Assembly (NCBI GenBank): GCA_937941715.1
Contig: CALDGX010000085.1
Coordinates: 12,776-76,775 of the forward strand
DNA length: 64,000 nucleotides
Direction of reading: 5' to 3'
DNA from: an uncultured Chloracidobacterium sp.
GTDB taxonomy: Bacteria; Acidobacteriota; Blastocatellia; Pyrinomonadales; Pyrinomonadaceae
In this document: piece after piece, positions 1 through 9,238 of the stretch
Numbering within the stretch: the stretch's first letter is position 1
How the letters are laid out: each line of letters begins with the position of its first letter
Program-made: the position numbers and the translations under genes
The notes under the pieces: generated by a model
Told to the model about the DNA's origin: nothing
What the model saw: the letters and a program-made list of their open reading frames with translations, nothing else
Databases searched by the model: none

Positions 1-1371
1 TCGCCGGATCCGATCAGCGCTGAGGCTCAACCGGCTGTTACCGCTGATGTTCCGACGGGCATCAAATACGACGATGCCCCGTTGGGCCACACTCAGGTCC
101 AGATGTCAGCCAGGGAGATCATCGGGCGTCAATCACATCTTTCAATGGAGTCGGCGAGCGCCACCCCCGAGGAGATCAAAGTTCTCAAGCGAAAAGCAGT
201 GATGCTCGAGCTTTTGTTCGAAATGAGCCGCACGCTGGGAACGGTTTTTGACCTCAAGGAAATTTTTGAAAAGGCGACGGACCTTATCTTTCGCGGCACG
301 CCCGCTGACCGTGTGGTCGCATTGCTGGCCGACGAAACGATCGACGGCAAGATACTCGATTACAGCCTTTTTCAGATCGGGGCAAAAACACGCGACGCTC
401 AGTTTCAGAACCTGACCGATAAACTGACCGTAAGCCGGACCATCACGCAAAAGGTGATGCGTGACAAGGTGGCGTTATTGTCGCAGGACGCCAAGACCGA
501 CGCTCAATTTTCCGGTGCCGAGTCGATAGTAGCCCAAGGCGTCAGATCGACGATCTGCGCCCCGCTGATCACCGAATCAAATGTTCACGGCGTGATCTAT
601 GCTGACCGCCTCGATCCGTTTGCCGCATTTTCGCCTGACCACCTCGAACTGATAAGTGCCGTCGCGGCTCAAACCGCTGTAACCGTTGAGACCGTCCGCG
701 CGCACAAGCGGCTCGCCCGCGAGGAGGTCGCGCGTGCGAACTACAGCCGTTTCATGCCCGAATACGTGGTAAAGCAACTGCTCGAAAATCCCGATTCGTT
801 CAGGCTTGGCGGCGTGAATCAGAAGATAACCGTGCTATTCGCTGATATTCGGGGCTTTACTTCATTTTCCGAAACCGAAAATCCTGAACGCGTGGTCGGA
901 TTGCTTAATCGCTATTTTACCGCGATGACCGAGATCATCTTCGAACACGGCGGAACGCTCGACAAGTACATTGGTGACGGGCTAATGGCGATATTTGGCG
1001 CACCGACGGCGACGCCGGTCGACGCGGTCAACGCCGTCAAGGCGGCGGTAGCAATGCAAAAGCGAATGATATCGCTCAACGAGGAACTGCATCAGGCCGG
1101 ATACTCTCCCGTTCAGGTTGGCATTGGGCTGCATACGGGGGTCGCAACGATTGGATACGTCGGTTCCGAACAGCGATCGGAGTACACTGCGATCGGTGAC
1201 ACGGTAAATCTGGCGGCCAGACTCGAACAAAATGCCTCCGGCGGACAGATATTGGTAAGCGAGGCAACCGTTTCAGCTGCCGGCAACATCTTTCCGGTGA
1301 CGGTTCTTGAGCCCCTGGCAGTTAAAAACCGGCTGCAGCCGGTCGCGTTATTCGAGCTAAGATGGGCATAA
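1..1371 (+). CDS. GAF domain class III adenylate/guanylate cyclase, 5' end outside window
   Basis: The reading frame is open from base 1 with no convincing start, so the gene begins upstream of the window; a TTG at 82 is the first possible internal start and has no good ribosome site. Counting from that TTG, residues about 40-210 form a GAF-like sensor domain and 225-425 a class III nucleotide cyclase catalytic domain. The two metal-binding aspartates are visible in LFADIRGFTSF (D255) and KYIGDGLMAIFG (D299), and the transition-state Asn/Arg pair in GDTVNLAAR (N376, R380), so the enzyme should be active and make cAMP or cGMP. The missing N-terminus may carry another sensor such as an FHA domain, which is common in acidobacterial cyclases; that is a guess. 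Confidence 0.9.
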   Translation, partial: SPDPISAEAQPAVTADVPTGIKYDDAPLGHTQVQMSAREIIGRQSHLSMESASATPEEIKVLKRKAVMLELLFEMSRTLGTVFDLKEIFEKATDLIFRGTPADRVVALLADETIDGKILDYSLFQIGAKTRDAQFQNLTDKLTVSRTITQKVMRDKVALLSQDAKTDAQFSGAESIVAQGVRSTICAPLITESNVHGVIYADRLDPFAAFSPDHLELISAVAAQTAVTVETVRAHKRLAREEVARANYSRFMPEYVVKQLLENPDSFRLGGVNQKITVLFADIRGFTSFSETENPERVVGLLNRYFTAMTEIIFEHGGTLDKYIGDGLMAIFGAPTATPVDAVNAVKAAVAMQKRMISLNEELHQAGYSPVQVGIGLHTGVATIGYVGSEQRSEYTAIGDTVNLAARLEQNASGGQILVSEATVSAAGNIFPVTVLEPLAVKNRLQPVALFELRWA

Positions 1372-1376
1372 AATTA

Positions 1377-1406
1377 TTGGCAGCAGCTTGAAATTAGGCT
1401 TATAAT
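1377..1406 (+). promoter_or_regulatory. Predicted sigma-70 promoter of the mreB-like gene
   Basis: TTGGCA (1377-1382) and a perfect TATAAT (1401-1406) are separated by 18 bases, just after the stop codon of the cyclase. Transcription would start near 1413, giving a leader of about 24 bases that holds the GGAG ribosome site of the next gene. Confidence 0.6.
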
Positions 1407-1436
1407 CGCTTTGGCGAATCGTTGGAGAATAGCCGA

Positions 1437-2510
1437 ATGTTAAAGATCTCATCATTAAAAAATCTGGTCACCGACTCGATGGCCATCGATCTTGGTACAG
1501 CGAGCACCATTATCGCGGTCAAAGGCCGCGGGGTCGTTGTTGATGAGCCATCGTTGGTCGCGATCAACGAAATGACTGACGAGATAGTTGCGTTTGGCCT
1601 TGAGGCGGCAGAAATGTCGGGCCGCGAAGGCCGCGACGTTATCGTCAAAGCTCCCTTGGTCGGAGGCGTCGTAGCCGATTTTGAGAGAACCAAAAAGATG
1701 CTCGCCCATTTCGTCAGAAAGGCGAAGACGGGCGGGTCGAATATCTCGATACAGGCCGTCATGAGCATGGTCTCTGACGTTACGCATGTCGAGCAGCGTG
1801 CTCTGCACAACGCGGCGGACGAGGCGGGGATCAAAAAGGTATTTATGATGGAAGAGGGCCTTGCCGCCGCGTTTGGTGCCGGCGTTCTTCCGACCGATAA
1901 GCGGGCGGCAGCGATCGTCGACATCGGTGCCGGAACCACAAATATCGCGATCATCGCCAAAGGCTCGGTGGTGCACTCGACATCGGAACGATACGGCAGC
2001 CAGGCCATTAACGAGGCTCTCGCGACTCATCTCAGGCGGCATCGCGGTTTGCAGGTCGGGGAAGAAACTACCGAGCATCTCAAAACGAATTTCTCGTCAG
2101 CATTTCTGCCTGATGATATTTCTAGGGCGATGGAGGTCCGCGGACGCGATGTCCAGACCGGCAGCCCGGCCGCAGTCGAGGTAACCTCAGGCGAGATGTA
2201 CGCCATAGTCGAAGCGATCGTCCGCCGGATCGCACTGCGCGTCAAAGACACGCTGACCGAACTCCGTCCGGAAGTGGCCGCGGACATTTACGACCGCGGT
2301 GTGATCCTGACCGGCGGCGGCGCGTTGCTCGACGGTATAGACCAGTATTTACGTGGATTTATCAATTTGCCGGTCAGCATTGCCGATGAGCCGCGTTACT
2401 CGATAGTCAACGGACTAGTTAAGATGTTTGATGACGAAAAGCTGCTCGAACGCGTCACACGCAACGAACTTAGTGTTTTGCAGAACGCTGAGATACCGTT
2501 TGAAGTGTAG
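1437..2510 (+). CDS. mreB: MreB-like rod-shape determining actin homologue
   Basis: 357-residue protein of the MreB/Mbl family, which polymerises under the inner membrane and guides cell-wall synthesis. Actin-fold nucleotide motifs are visible: phosphate 1 MAIDLGTASTIIAVKG near the N-terminus, phosphate 2 IVDIGAGTTNIAII in the middle, and the adenosine motif GVILTGGGALLDG near the C-terminus. I prefer the ATG at 1437, which sits 10 bases after GGAG (1423-1426), over an in-frame TTG at 1422 that overlaps that ribosome site. It stands alone: no mreC, mreD, mrdA or rodA follows, and a terminator lies directly downstream. It may therefore be a second MreB paralogue rather than the one in the main mre operon. 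Confidence 0.9.
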   Translation: MLKISSLKNLVTDSMAIDLGTASTIIAVKGRGVVVDEPSLVAINEMTDEIVAFGLEAAEMSGREGRDVIVKAPLVGGVVADFERTKKMLAHFVRKAKTGGSNISIQAVMSMVSDVTHVEQRALHNAADEAGIKKVFMMEEGLAAAFGAGVLPTDKRAAAIVDIGAGTTNIAIIAKGSVVHSTSERYGSQAINEALATHLRRHRGLQVGEETTEHLKTNFSSAFLPDDISRAMEVRGRDVQTGSPAAVEVTSGEMYAIVEAIVRRIALRVKDTLTELRPEVAADIYDRGVILTGGGALLDGIDQYLRGFINLPVSIADEPRYSIVNGLVKMFDDEKLLERVTRNELSVLQNAEIPFEV

Positions 2511-2528
2511 GCCAGTTCTTATTGTTGG

Positions 2529-2565
2529 AAATGCCCCAGGAGCACTGCTTACGGGGGCATTTTTT
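2529..2565 (+). terminator. Rho-independent terminator after mreB-like gene
   Basis: AAATGCCCC (2529-2537) pairs with GGGGCATTT (2554-2562) and the 3' arm runs into a T tract. It separates the mreB-like gene from the cdaA unit. Confidence 0.85.
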
Positions 2566-2666
2566 GTGCTGTCACGCCCCTAAATTATGCAAATCACCCG
2601 ACCGAATTATGATATCCTTATCGACGTTAAGTCTGACGGAGATAGGTAATTGAGCCTTTTCGAGTG

Positions 2667-3506
2667 ATGCAGCTCTTCGAATACATTCATGCGATAAGCA
2701 GCGTGCGCAATGTCATCGACATAGTGCTCGTTTTTATCATCGTGTACGTCGTACTCAAACTGCTGCGCGGCACACGGGCGGTCCCAACCGTTGTCGGAAT
2801 GGTCTTGCTCGGCATGCTGTACTGGCTCGCATCGGTTCAGGGGCTCTCAACGCTCGAATTCGTGCTGCGGTACGCGGTCGTGTATATCGGTATAGCGATC
2901 ATCGTTCTGTTTCAGTCCGAGATCAGGCAGGCTCTGATCTATTTTGCCAATCGATTCCGTTTTCCGATGCTGCGTCGGCAACGCGGGCAGTTCGGAGGCA
3001 GCGTTTACGATGAGGTGGTATTGGCGGTCACAACGCTCGCCTCGGAAAAGACCGGAGCTCTCATCGTCATTGAACGCAACATCGGTTTGCGCAACTTCAT
3101 CGATGCCGGGGTCCAGTTGGACGCCAGGTTGAGCTACGACCTTTTAGTCACGATCTTTAACCCGTCGACGCCGCTTCACGACGGTGCCGTCATTATACAG
3201 AACGAACGGCTCGCTGCCGCATCGGTCTTTTTGCCGCTGACCAAAAATCCCGAGATCTCGCGTGACCTTGGAACGCGGCACCGCGCGGCTATCGGCATTA
3301 CCGAAGGTTCCGACGCGATATCACTTGTCGTATCAGAAGAAACCGGCTTGATAACTTATGTCGACGCTGGCAACGTCCGACGTAATCTGGACCCTACAAC
3401 GTTAAGAAAGCTCTTGCTCGAAGCGATGGACATACCCTTGATCGAGCGTAAGAAGGAATCTGCCAAGGCCCTCAAAGAGGCAGATACCGAGATCACCATT
3501 GGTTAG
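2667..3506 (+). CDS. cdaA: Membrane diadenylate cyclase CdaA (c-di-AMP synthase)
   Basis: 279-residue CdaA/DacA family protein that condenses two ATP into cyclic di-AMP, a messenger tied to turgor, potassium transport and cell-wall control. The N-terminal 90 residues hold three hydrophobic segments, followed by the DAC domain with its diagnostic motifs LHDGAVII and GTRHRAAIGI. A GTG at 2664 directly precedes the chosen ATG at 2667; neither has a strong ribosome site. The C-terminal tail is charged (KKESAKALKEADTE). The next gene encodes the YbbR regulator CdaR, the usual partner; glmM, the third member of the classical operon, is not here. Confidence 0.95.
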   Translation: MQLFEYIHAISSVRNVIDIVLVFIIVYVVLKLLRGTRAVPTVVGMVLLGMLYWLASVQGLSTLEFVLRYAVVYIGIAIIVLFQSEIRQALIYFANRFRFPMLRRQRGQFGGSVYDEVVLAVTTLASEKTGALIVIERNIGLRNFIDAGVQLDARLSYDLLVTIFNPSTPLHDGAVIIQNERLAAASVFLPLTKNPEISRDLGTRHRAAIGITEGSDAISLVVSEETGLITYVDAGNVRRNLDPTTLRKLLLEAMDIPLIERKKESAKALKEADTEITIG

Positions 3507-3523
3507 AACGTAAACTCAGAAAG

Positions 3524-4453
3524 ATGCCTTCCGGATACGAGAAAATCAGAGACCAGGGAACGAGAAAGTTGCTTTTCAGACAGATCGTCCGAAAGGTATT
3601 TCTTGAAGACTGGGCATTAAAGCTGGTCGCGCTCGTTATCACGCTCGGGCTTTGGTTCGGCGTGACGGGGCTCAGCACTCCGTCTACAAAACGTTTTACA
3701 GTCCAACTCGCTCCGAATGTTGCAAATAATATCGAGATCACCAACAATGCGATCTCCGAGGTGGAGATCGTCGTCAGCGGCGATGAACGCAAGCTGAAGA
3801 CCCTGACAGGTACGGGTCTGGTGGCGGCACTTGATCTGACATCGACGCAGCCCGGCGACCGTGTGATATCGCTAACGCCTGAAAACGTCTCGGTCGATCT
3901 GCCTCTTGGGGTAAAACTCGACGAGATCCAACCGAGCCGCATCGCGGTCAGGCTCGAGGCGGTACAGGAACTCGAATTGCCGGTTAAGGCGGATATCGAG
4001 GGTAAACCTGCCGACGGATTTGAGGTCTATGGCGAAACGGTTCTGCCGCAGCGGGTAAAGGTACGCGGGCCTGCCAGCTTTATGAAGACGCTGGATTTTG
4101 TCTTGACGGACAAGATATCTATCGACGGACGTACCGAGGACTTTACGGCCAAGCAGGTCCCGCTGGGCGTTTCAAATCCCAAAGCGACCGTCTTCAATAC
4201 TGTGGTTGATGTGGCTTTCCGTATTGGCGAAAAGCGCGCCGTCCAAACTTACAACGTCACTCAAACCGCTGCCGGGCAGATTAAACGTTATACCGTTGCC
4301 CTATTTGGCGCGAGATCCGTGTTGCCCAAGATACGTGCCGCCGATATTAAGGTCGAGATCGTAAAGAATGCCGACGGCGACGACGTTCCTCAGGTTGTCG
4401 TGCCTTCTGAATTTGCGAGTCTCGTGGAGATCAGGTCGATAAAAGCGCATTAG
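3524..4453 (+). CDS. cdaR: YbbR-domain protein, CdaA regulator CdaR
   Basis: 309-residue protein with one N-terminal membrane anchor (about residues 32-50, LKLVALVITLGLWFGV) followed by repeated YbbR-type beta domains outside the membrane, as expected for CdaR, which binds CdaA and modulates its cyclase activity. It begins 17 bases after cdaA ends, so both are very likely co-transcribed. Three repeats can be made out (around residues 55-135, 140-225 and 230-305), consistent with the family's 2-4 repeats. It ends 6 bases before the convergent hydrolase gene, with no clear hairpin between them. Confidence 0.9.
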   Translation: MPSGYEKIRDQGTRKLLFRQIVRKVFLEDWALKLVALVITLGLWFGVTGLSTPSTKRFTVQLAPNVANNIEITNNAISEVEIVVSGDERKLKTLTGTGLVAALDLTSTQPGDRVISLTPENVSVDLPLGVKLDEIQPSRIAVRLEAVQELELPVKADIEGKPADGFEVYGETVLPQRVKVRGPASFMKTLDFVLTDKISIDGRTEDFTAKQVPLGVSNPKATVFNTVVDVAFRIGEKRAVQTYNVTQTAAGQIKRYTVALFGARSVLPKIRAADIKVEIVKNADGDDVPQVVVPSEFASLVEIRSIKAH

Positions 4454-4459
4454 TCGAAG

Positions 4460-5143
4460 CTAATGTTGAAACACAAGAAACTGCCGGATGTCGCGGCGCA
4501 TTTCTTCGGTGATCTCATGCTTGGCGCGGTAATGTTCTGAACGATAGTTAGGCAAATACTCGGCAAGTCTTTCGTTATACTTCGCAAACTGCTCCTGCGA
4601 ATAAAACTCATCATCATCGCCAAATAGATAGAATGCGGCCGCCGAGGTCGGGCGATATTCCGGGTTGGAATCGAGGTCACCCGGAATGCCGCCGCAAACG
4701 CCGATAATGCCGGCAAGCAACTCCGGGTGGGTAAATGCAAGGCGGAAATTCAACGCGCACGCCTGCGAAAATCCGTAGATGAATATTCGATCTTCATCTA
4801 TCAGGCCGTCGGCAGAGAGCTTGCCGACAAGGTCGAGCACAAACTTCTGATGAAGCTGAATGTGCTCTTCCGGCCTCTCGTCCGAAAGCCAGCCAAAACC
4901 CACGCGGTATCCATCATCAGTTCGTCGAAAGTGCGGATGCGGGGCCTGTATTGACGCAATGATGAAATTCTCAGGGGCAACCAGCCTTGCCTCTCGCATC
5001 ATGTAGCGTTTGTGTGCACCGTAACCGTGGACTGCTATCAAGAGCGGTGCCGGGACAGCTGCTGCACCAGGTACGTAGAGGTCATAATATAGGCTGATCT
5101 CCGCCCGTAATGACAGGTCCGTTGTCAGATCTTCGTTAGACAT
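4460..5143 (-). CDS. Alpha/beta hydrolase, phospholipase/carboxylesterase type
   Basis: 227-residue cytoplasmic serine hydrolase of the phospholipase/carboxylesterase-like group. The nucleophile elbow is GFSQAC (Ser flanked by Gly and Gln), the oxyanion region is LIAVHGYGAHKR near residue 40, and the C-terminal catalytic His lies in AKHEITEEM; the acid is probably in the LFGDDDEF stretch. No signal peptide is seen. It is transcribed away from the O-antigen-ligase-like gene, with only 38 bases between the two start codons. The substrate cannot be read from sequence. Confidence 0.85.
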   Translation of the reverse strand: MSNEDLTTDLSLRAEISLYYDLYVPGAAAVPAPLLIAVHGYGAHKRYMMREARLVAPENFIIASIQAPHPHFRRTDDGYRVGFGWLSDERPEEHIQLHQKFVLDLVGKLSADGLIDEDRIFIYGFSQACALNFRLAFTHPELLAGIIGVCGGIPGDLDSNPEYRPTSAAAFYLFGDDDEFYSQEQFAKYNERLAEYLPNYRSEHYRAKHEITEEMRRDIRQFLVFQH

Positions 5144-5162
5144 ATTCTTGAAGTTGCGCGAC

Positions 5163-5171
5163 TGCTATAAT
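5163..5171 (+). promoter_or_regulatory. Extended -10 promoter for the O-antigen-ligase-like gene
   Basis: TGCTATAAT is a perfect extended -10 element (TGn plus TATAAT) 10 bases before the ATG at 5182. The expected start site near 5178 leaves almost no 5' leader, so the mRNA may be leaderless. No well-spaced -35 box is visible. Confidence 0.5.
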
Positions 5172-5181
5172 ACTCGCATTT

Positions 5182-6759
5182 ATGGCCGCAATTTTCGAAT
5201 ACATAGACCGCCTGAGCGGTGCCGGCGATGGATCCGGCCCGGTCAAGCTGCTCGACCGGATCAGCTTTGTATTTCTCGTGCTGACGTTCCTGGCAGCACC
5301 GCACTCGATAGCCGCAACGCAGATCGCCTGGGGAATAGGGCTTTTGGCGATGATCATCCGAAAGGTGGTAAGGCCGCGCAAGTCCGGCACTCGGCGGCCG
5401 TTGGTCATCGCACTTTGGGTGTTTTTCGGATGGTCCGTAATAAGCGGTCTTTTCTCATACGAACCTGCGGTCTCTATCGACAGGCTTCGCGGTGTCGGAC
5501 TGTTCTTGTTTGCCATATTCGTCATCGAAGTCGTTCGAAACATTCGGACCGTCTATTTTCTGGCATTTGCGCTGATCGTCTCGTGTATGGTCAACGTGAT
5601 CATGACGCCTATCCAACGGATCATCGGTCGGGGCGTAGAAATACACGGCGTCGCCCCTGACGGGCCGTTAGCCAAGTCAGGCTTGGGCGAGGGCGACACT
5701 TTGCTAAAGGCGGACGGCCAAAAACTGTCTGATCCGCAACAGCTGGTCGACATTATCGTGACAAAAGGTTCGGCAAAGGTCGCTTTTCACCGGTCGGACT
5801 GGTATTCGTCGGCCGAGATCTTTGAGCGAGATCTGCTGCCGGGCGGCGACGCCAATTCAAGGCTGGGTGTCAGCACCTCGGGCCCAAGTCACTATTGGCG
5901 AATGATGGGGTTTTACAACCACTATACGACCTATGCCGAAGTGTTGCAGTTGATAATGTCACTGTTATTCGGTCTCTTGGCGGCGGCCGTCCTGAAAAGC
6001 CGGTCAACGACCCGAGTCAAAAGCGGTGCCCCGCGGCCGCCGGTTTCGTGGACAGTCTCGATATTTACCTCAACGCCTTTTCTGCTTGGCTCATTCGCGG
6101 CGATGTCTGTTGCGATGATAATGACCGTGACCCGGGCATCACAATTATCCTTTATGATCGCCGCCGGCGTCATCGGAATGATCTTGATGAGCCGTAAGGC
6201 ACTTATTCTTACAATCCTCGTTGCCATTCCGGTCGGTGCAGCGGGCCTTTATCTCCTAAAAGAATCGCGTAAGGTAGGATTCTTCGACCCGAGAGATGAA
6301 TCGTCGCAGTATCGAATGATGATGTGGCGCGACGGCTTCAGGATCTGGCAGGCCAGTCCGCGCAATGCAGTTATTGGTGTCGGTATGGACTCGATCCAAA
6401 AGCACTGGCAAGAGTGGGATATGTTCGACAAGGGATGGCAGCATATGGGGCATTTTCACTCAACTCCGGTGCAGTTGCTCGTTGAACGCGGCCTACCGGC
6501 CCTGATCCTTTGGCTAATGGTACTTGCTATCTACGCACGCACGCTCTGGAAGGGCATCGCGGCGAACAAGAATGGTGATTGGCGGGCGATCGGCATTATG
6601 GCCGGTTGCCTTGGCGGGGCGATCGGCTTCTTTTCGAGCGGCTTGGTCCACTGGAATCTGGGCGATTCTGAGGTTGCAATGGTCTTTTTCCTTTTGATGG
6701 GGATGGGCGTCAGGACGGTCGAACTTTCAGCTGACGGACAGCGTATTAATGCAAAGTGA
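5182..6759 (+). CDS. O-antigen ligase / Wzy-type polysaccharide polymerase with inserted PDZ-like segment
   Basis: 525-residue polytopic inner-membrane protein of the O-antigen ligase (Wzy_C/WaaL) superfamily, which transfers or polymerises lipid-linked glycans in the periplasm. About ten hydrophobic segments are visible. The large periplasmic loop after residue 365 has the family pattern: SSQYRMMMWRDG, then SPRNAVIGVGMDS, then GHFHSTPVQLLVERG. Unusually, residues about 155-210 between the fifth membrane segment and HYTTYAEV look like a PDZ domain (PDGPLAKSGLGEGDTLLKAD, followed by a helix and a strand). There is no Shine-Dalgarno site before the ATG, which fits a leaderless message. A ribosome site for the next gene follows immediately, so the two may be co-transcribed. 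Confidence 0.85.
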   Translation: MAAIFEYIDRLSGAGDGSGPVKLLDRISFVFLVLTFLAAPHSIAATQIAWGIGLLAMIIRKVVRPRKSGTRRPLVIALWVFFGWSVISGLFSYEPAVSIDRLRGVGLFLFAIFVIEVVRNIRTVYFLAFALIVSCMVNVIMTPIQRIIGRGVEIHGVAPDGPLAKSGLGEGDTLLKADGQKLSDPQQLVDIIVTKGSAKVAFHRSDWYSSAEIFERDLLPGGDANSRLGVSTSGPSHYWRMMGFYNHYTTYAEVLQLIMSLLFGLLAAAVLKSRSTTRVKSGAPRPPVSWTVSIFTSTPFLLGSFAAMSVAMIMTVTRASQLSFMIAAGVIGMILMSRKALILTILVAIPVGAAGLYLLKESRKVGFFDPRDESSQYRMMMWRDGFRIWQASPRNAVIGVGMDSIQKHWQEWDMFDKGWQHMGHFHSTPVQLLVERGLPALILWLMVLAIYARTLWKGIAANKNGDWRAIGIMAGCLGGAIGFFSSGLVHWNLGDSEVAMVFFLLMGMGVRTVELSADGQRINAK

Positions 6760-6778
6760 TCGCTTAGGAGAATAATTG

Positions 6779-9232
6779 ATGAAACTTCGTAATTCGCGTG
6801 CAGCTCTGTCATTTTGGGTGTTTTTTGCGTTGGTATCGCTCTCGATCCCGCAGATTGGCTATTCGCAGTCGACTGCTGTTCGAAGCGAAAAGGGCGGCGA
6901 TCTATCAGCTCAACTCGCGGCGATCGAAAGCAAGGTCGAAACAAGGCGAAAGGAACTTGGGATACCGGGAATGTCGCTTGCGATCGTCAAGGACGATAAG
7001 GTCATCTATCTAAAGGGCCTGGGGCTCAAGGACTTTGAAAAAAAGGTTGCGGTCACACCCGATACACAGTTCGCGATCGGTTCGGCGACCAAGGCGTTTA
7101 CGGCCCTTTCGGTTTTGATGTCGCAGGATCAGGGAAAGCTCTCTCTCGACGATTCGCCTAAAAAATATCTGCCGTATTTCAAAATGTTCGACCCCGATGC
7201 GGACAAGAACATACTGATCCGCGATCTCCTGTCGCACTCGTCCGGGCTCAACCGAACAGACCTCGCGATGATCACCGGGCGGCTGAACCGATCTGAGTTA
7301 ATACAGGTTGCCGCCCAAGCAAAGCCGACCGCCAAGCTGCGTGAAAAGTTTCAGTATCAGAACATAATGTTCGCGGCCGCCGGCGAGATCGTCGCCCAGG
7401 TGCAAAAAGAGCCTTGGGAAAAGTTCATTCCTGAAAAGATATTCAAACCGCTCGGGATGAACAACAGCACGATGTCGATGAAACAAATGCAAAAGGCAAA
7501 GGACTATTCATTTGGCTACGAATACAACTTTGACACAAAGGTCACCGAGCGCAAACCGTTTCGTGAGATCGACCAGGTTGCACCGGCGGGTTCGATCAAC
7601 TCGAGCGCACGGGATATGGCCGAATGGCTGCGATTCGTGATCAACGGCGGTACAGTCGGCGGGAAGCGCCTGGTTTCCGAAAAGAGCTATGAAGAATGGC
7701 TCAAACCGCAAATGAAGATCGCGGGAACGACAAGCTACGGTTTTGGCTGGTTTCTCCAGGAATGGAACGGACTAAAGGTGGTCCAGCATGGCGGCAACAT
7801 CGACGGATTTAACTCGATGGTCGCTATGATACCTGAAAAGAAGATCGGGTTTGTAATGCTCACAAACGTGTCGGGCTCAAGTCTCGGTAACGAACTGATG
7901 CAGATCGTTTGGGAAAACCTGATCGGCGCTCCAAAGGTTGACGAAAGCGTCAAGCTCCCCGTCAAGACGATGGAGCGAATGATCGGTAAGTACAGGTTGG
8001 CTGCGGCCAATTTGGACTTTGAAGTAAAGATCGTCGGCGATGACCTTGTCATGGTCGTGCCCGGCCAACCTGAGTATAAACTGCAGCGAACGGGACCGCG
8101 GCAATTCAAGATGGTCGGAGCTCCTGACGGATTTGCTGTTAAGTTCAATCCGGAGCAGGGCGATGCTACCGAATTGTATCTGCAGCAGCCGCAGGGAAAC
8201 TACACACTTCCCAGGATCAACGCGGACGGTTCGTTGGCAAAGAGCCCTGAATCGAAGGCCGGTTCGGCCGGGGGAGCAGCCGAATTGGTTGGCAAATACA
8301 CAGTTCCCGGCGGCGGAGTCGAGGTCAATATCATTGAATCAGGTGGAAAGGTGACGTTCAACATCCCGGGCCAGCAGCCGTATTCGCTCGGCGAAAAAGC
8401 AAAGGACGTCTATTCACTCTCGCCGTTGCCCGACACTTACTTCCTTACGGCAAAACGCGATACCGCCGGCAAGATCACAAGTGTCGCGGTCACGCAGCCG
8501 GAAGGAGTGTTCAATTTCGAAAGGATCGACGGCGGCGGCGAACCGAAGGACATGATCTCGGCCGATGAACTGATGAAAAGATCGGTTGAGGCGATCGGCG
8601 GCGAGGCGAACCTACGCAAGATCACTACACGATACACCGAGGAAGATGTTGATTTTGAAAATCAGGGCGTCCAGGGTAGATCGATCAGTTGGGCAAAGGC
8701 ACCGGATCGAACCGCTACCGATATGACGATGATCGCTCTCGGAAAGACAATAGCGACCGGTTGGGAGTATTTTGACGGCACCGGCGGCGAAGAAATATAC
8801 AGCTTTGCGCCGGCTGACAAATACACCGGCAAGCGGCTCGAAGATGTGGCACTCTCGGCCAACTTCTATGCCCCGCTTGAGTGGAAGACACTTTACAAAA
8901 AGGTCACGATCCGGAACAAGGCGAAGGTTGGCGACGACGAGTGCTATGTGGTGGATTTTGAACCGATCAAGGGTAGCAGTTTCGTAGAATATTATTCTAC
9001 AAAGACGTTCTTGCTTCGAAAGCGTACCGGCGTCATACCCTCAAGCACTAGCGAGCAAAAAACGCCGTACACGGTCACCTATGACGATTACCGCTCCGTC
9101 GACGGCATCATGCTGCCGTTCAAGATCTCAAGTTTCAACCCGGGCAACGGCAATATTGTAACTGTGGTAAAGGCTTATAAACACAATGTCCCGGTCAACG
9201 ATGATCTTTTCAAGCCGAGAAAGGTAAAGTAA
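6779..9232 (+). CDS. Secreted serine beta-lactamase-like hydrolase with C-terminal LolA-like domain
   Basis: 817-residue exported protein. A signal peptide covers about residues 1-30 (ending IGYSQS). Residues 40-400 are a class C beta-lactamase/PBP4*-type domain with SxxK (SATK), the YxN Tyr (YQN) and HGG in place of KTG. Two small beta domains follow (about 400-580), then a C-terminal segment from about 595 (MKRSVEAIGGEANLRKITT) resembling outer-membrane lipoprotein-sorting/LolA-like domains in acidobacterial proteins. The ATG at 6779 lies 8 bases after AGGAG and is better than the TTG at 6776. Likely roles are peptide or cell-wall turnover; the substrate is unknown. It ends 6 bases from the convergent ttcA. 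Confidence 0.88.
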   Translation: MKLRNSRAALSFWVFFALVSLSIPQIGYSQSTAVRSEKGGDLSAQLAAIESKVETRRKELGIPGMSLAIVKDDKVIYLKGLGLKDFEKKVAVTPDTQFAIGSATKAFTALSVLMSQDQGKLSLDDSPKKYLPYFKMFDPDADKNILIRDLLSHSSGLNRTDLAMITGRLNRSELIQVAAQAKPTAKLREKFQYQNIMFAAAGEIVAQVQKEPWEKFIPEKIFKPLGMNNSTMSMKQMQKAKDYSFGYEYNFDTKVTERKPFREIDQVAPAGSINSSARDMAEWLRFVINGGTVGGKRLVSEKSYEEWLKPQMKIAGTTSYGFGWFLQEWNGLKVVQHGGNIDGFNSMVAMIPEKKIGFVMLTNVSGSSLGNELMQIVWENLIGAPKVDESVKLPVKTMERMIGKYRLAAANLDFEVKIVGDDLVMVVPGQPEYKLQRTGPRQFKMVGAPDGFAVKFNPEQGDATELYLQQPQGNYTLPRINADGSLAKSPESKAGSAGGAAELVGKYTVPGGGVEVNIIESGGKVTFNIPGQQPYSLGEKAKDVYSLSPLPDTYFLTAKRDTAGKITSVAVTQPEGVFNFERIDGGGEPKDMISADELMKRSVEAIGGEANLRKITTRYTEEDVDFENQGVQGRSISWAKAPDRTATDMTMIALGKTIATGWEYFDGTGGEEIYSFAPADKYTGKRLEDVALSANFYAPLEWKTLYKKVTIRNKAKVGDDECYVVDFEPIKGSSFVEYYSTKTFLLRKRTGVIPSSTSEQKTPYTVTYDDYRSVDGIMLPFKISSFNPGNGNIVTVVKAYKHNVPVNDDLFKPRKVK

Positions 9233-9238
9233 TTTCGT

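Noticed and set aside
1455..2078. Long antisense frames inside the mreB-like gene
   Set aside because: They mirror the codon structure of the strongly conserved sense gene and have no ribosome sites or recognisable motifs.
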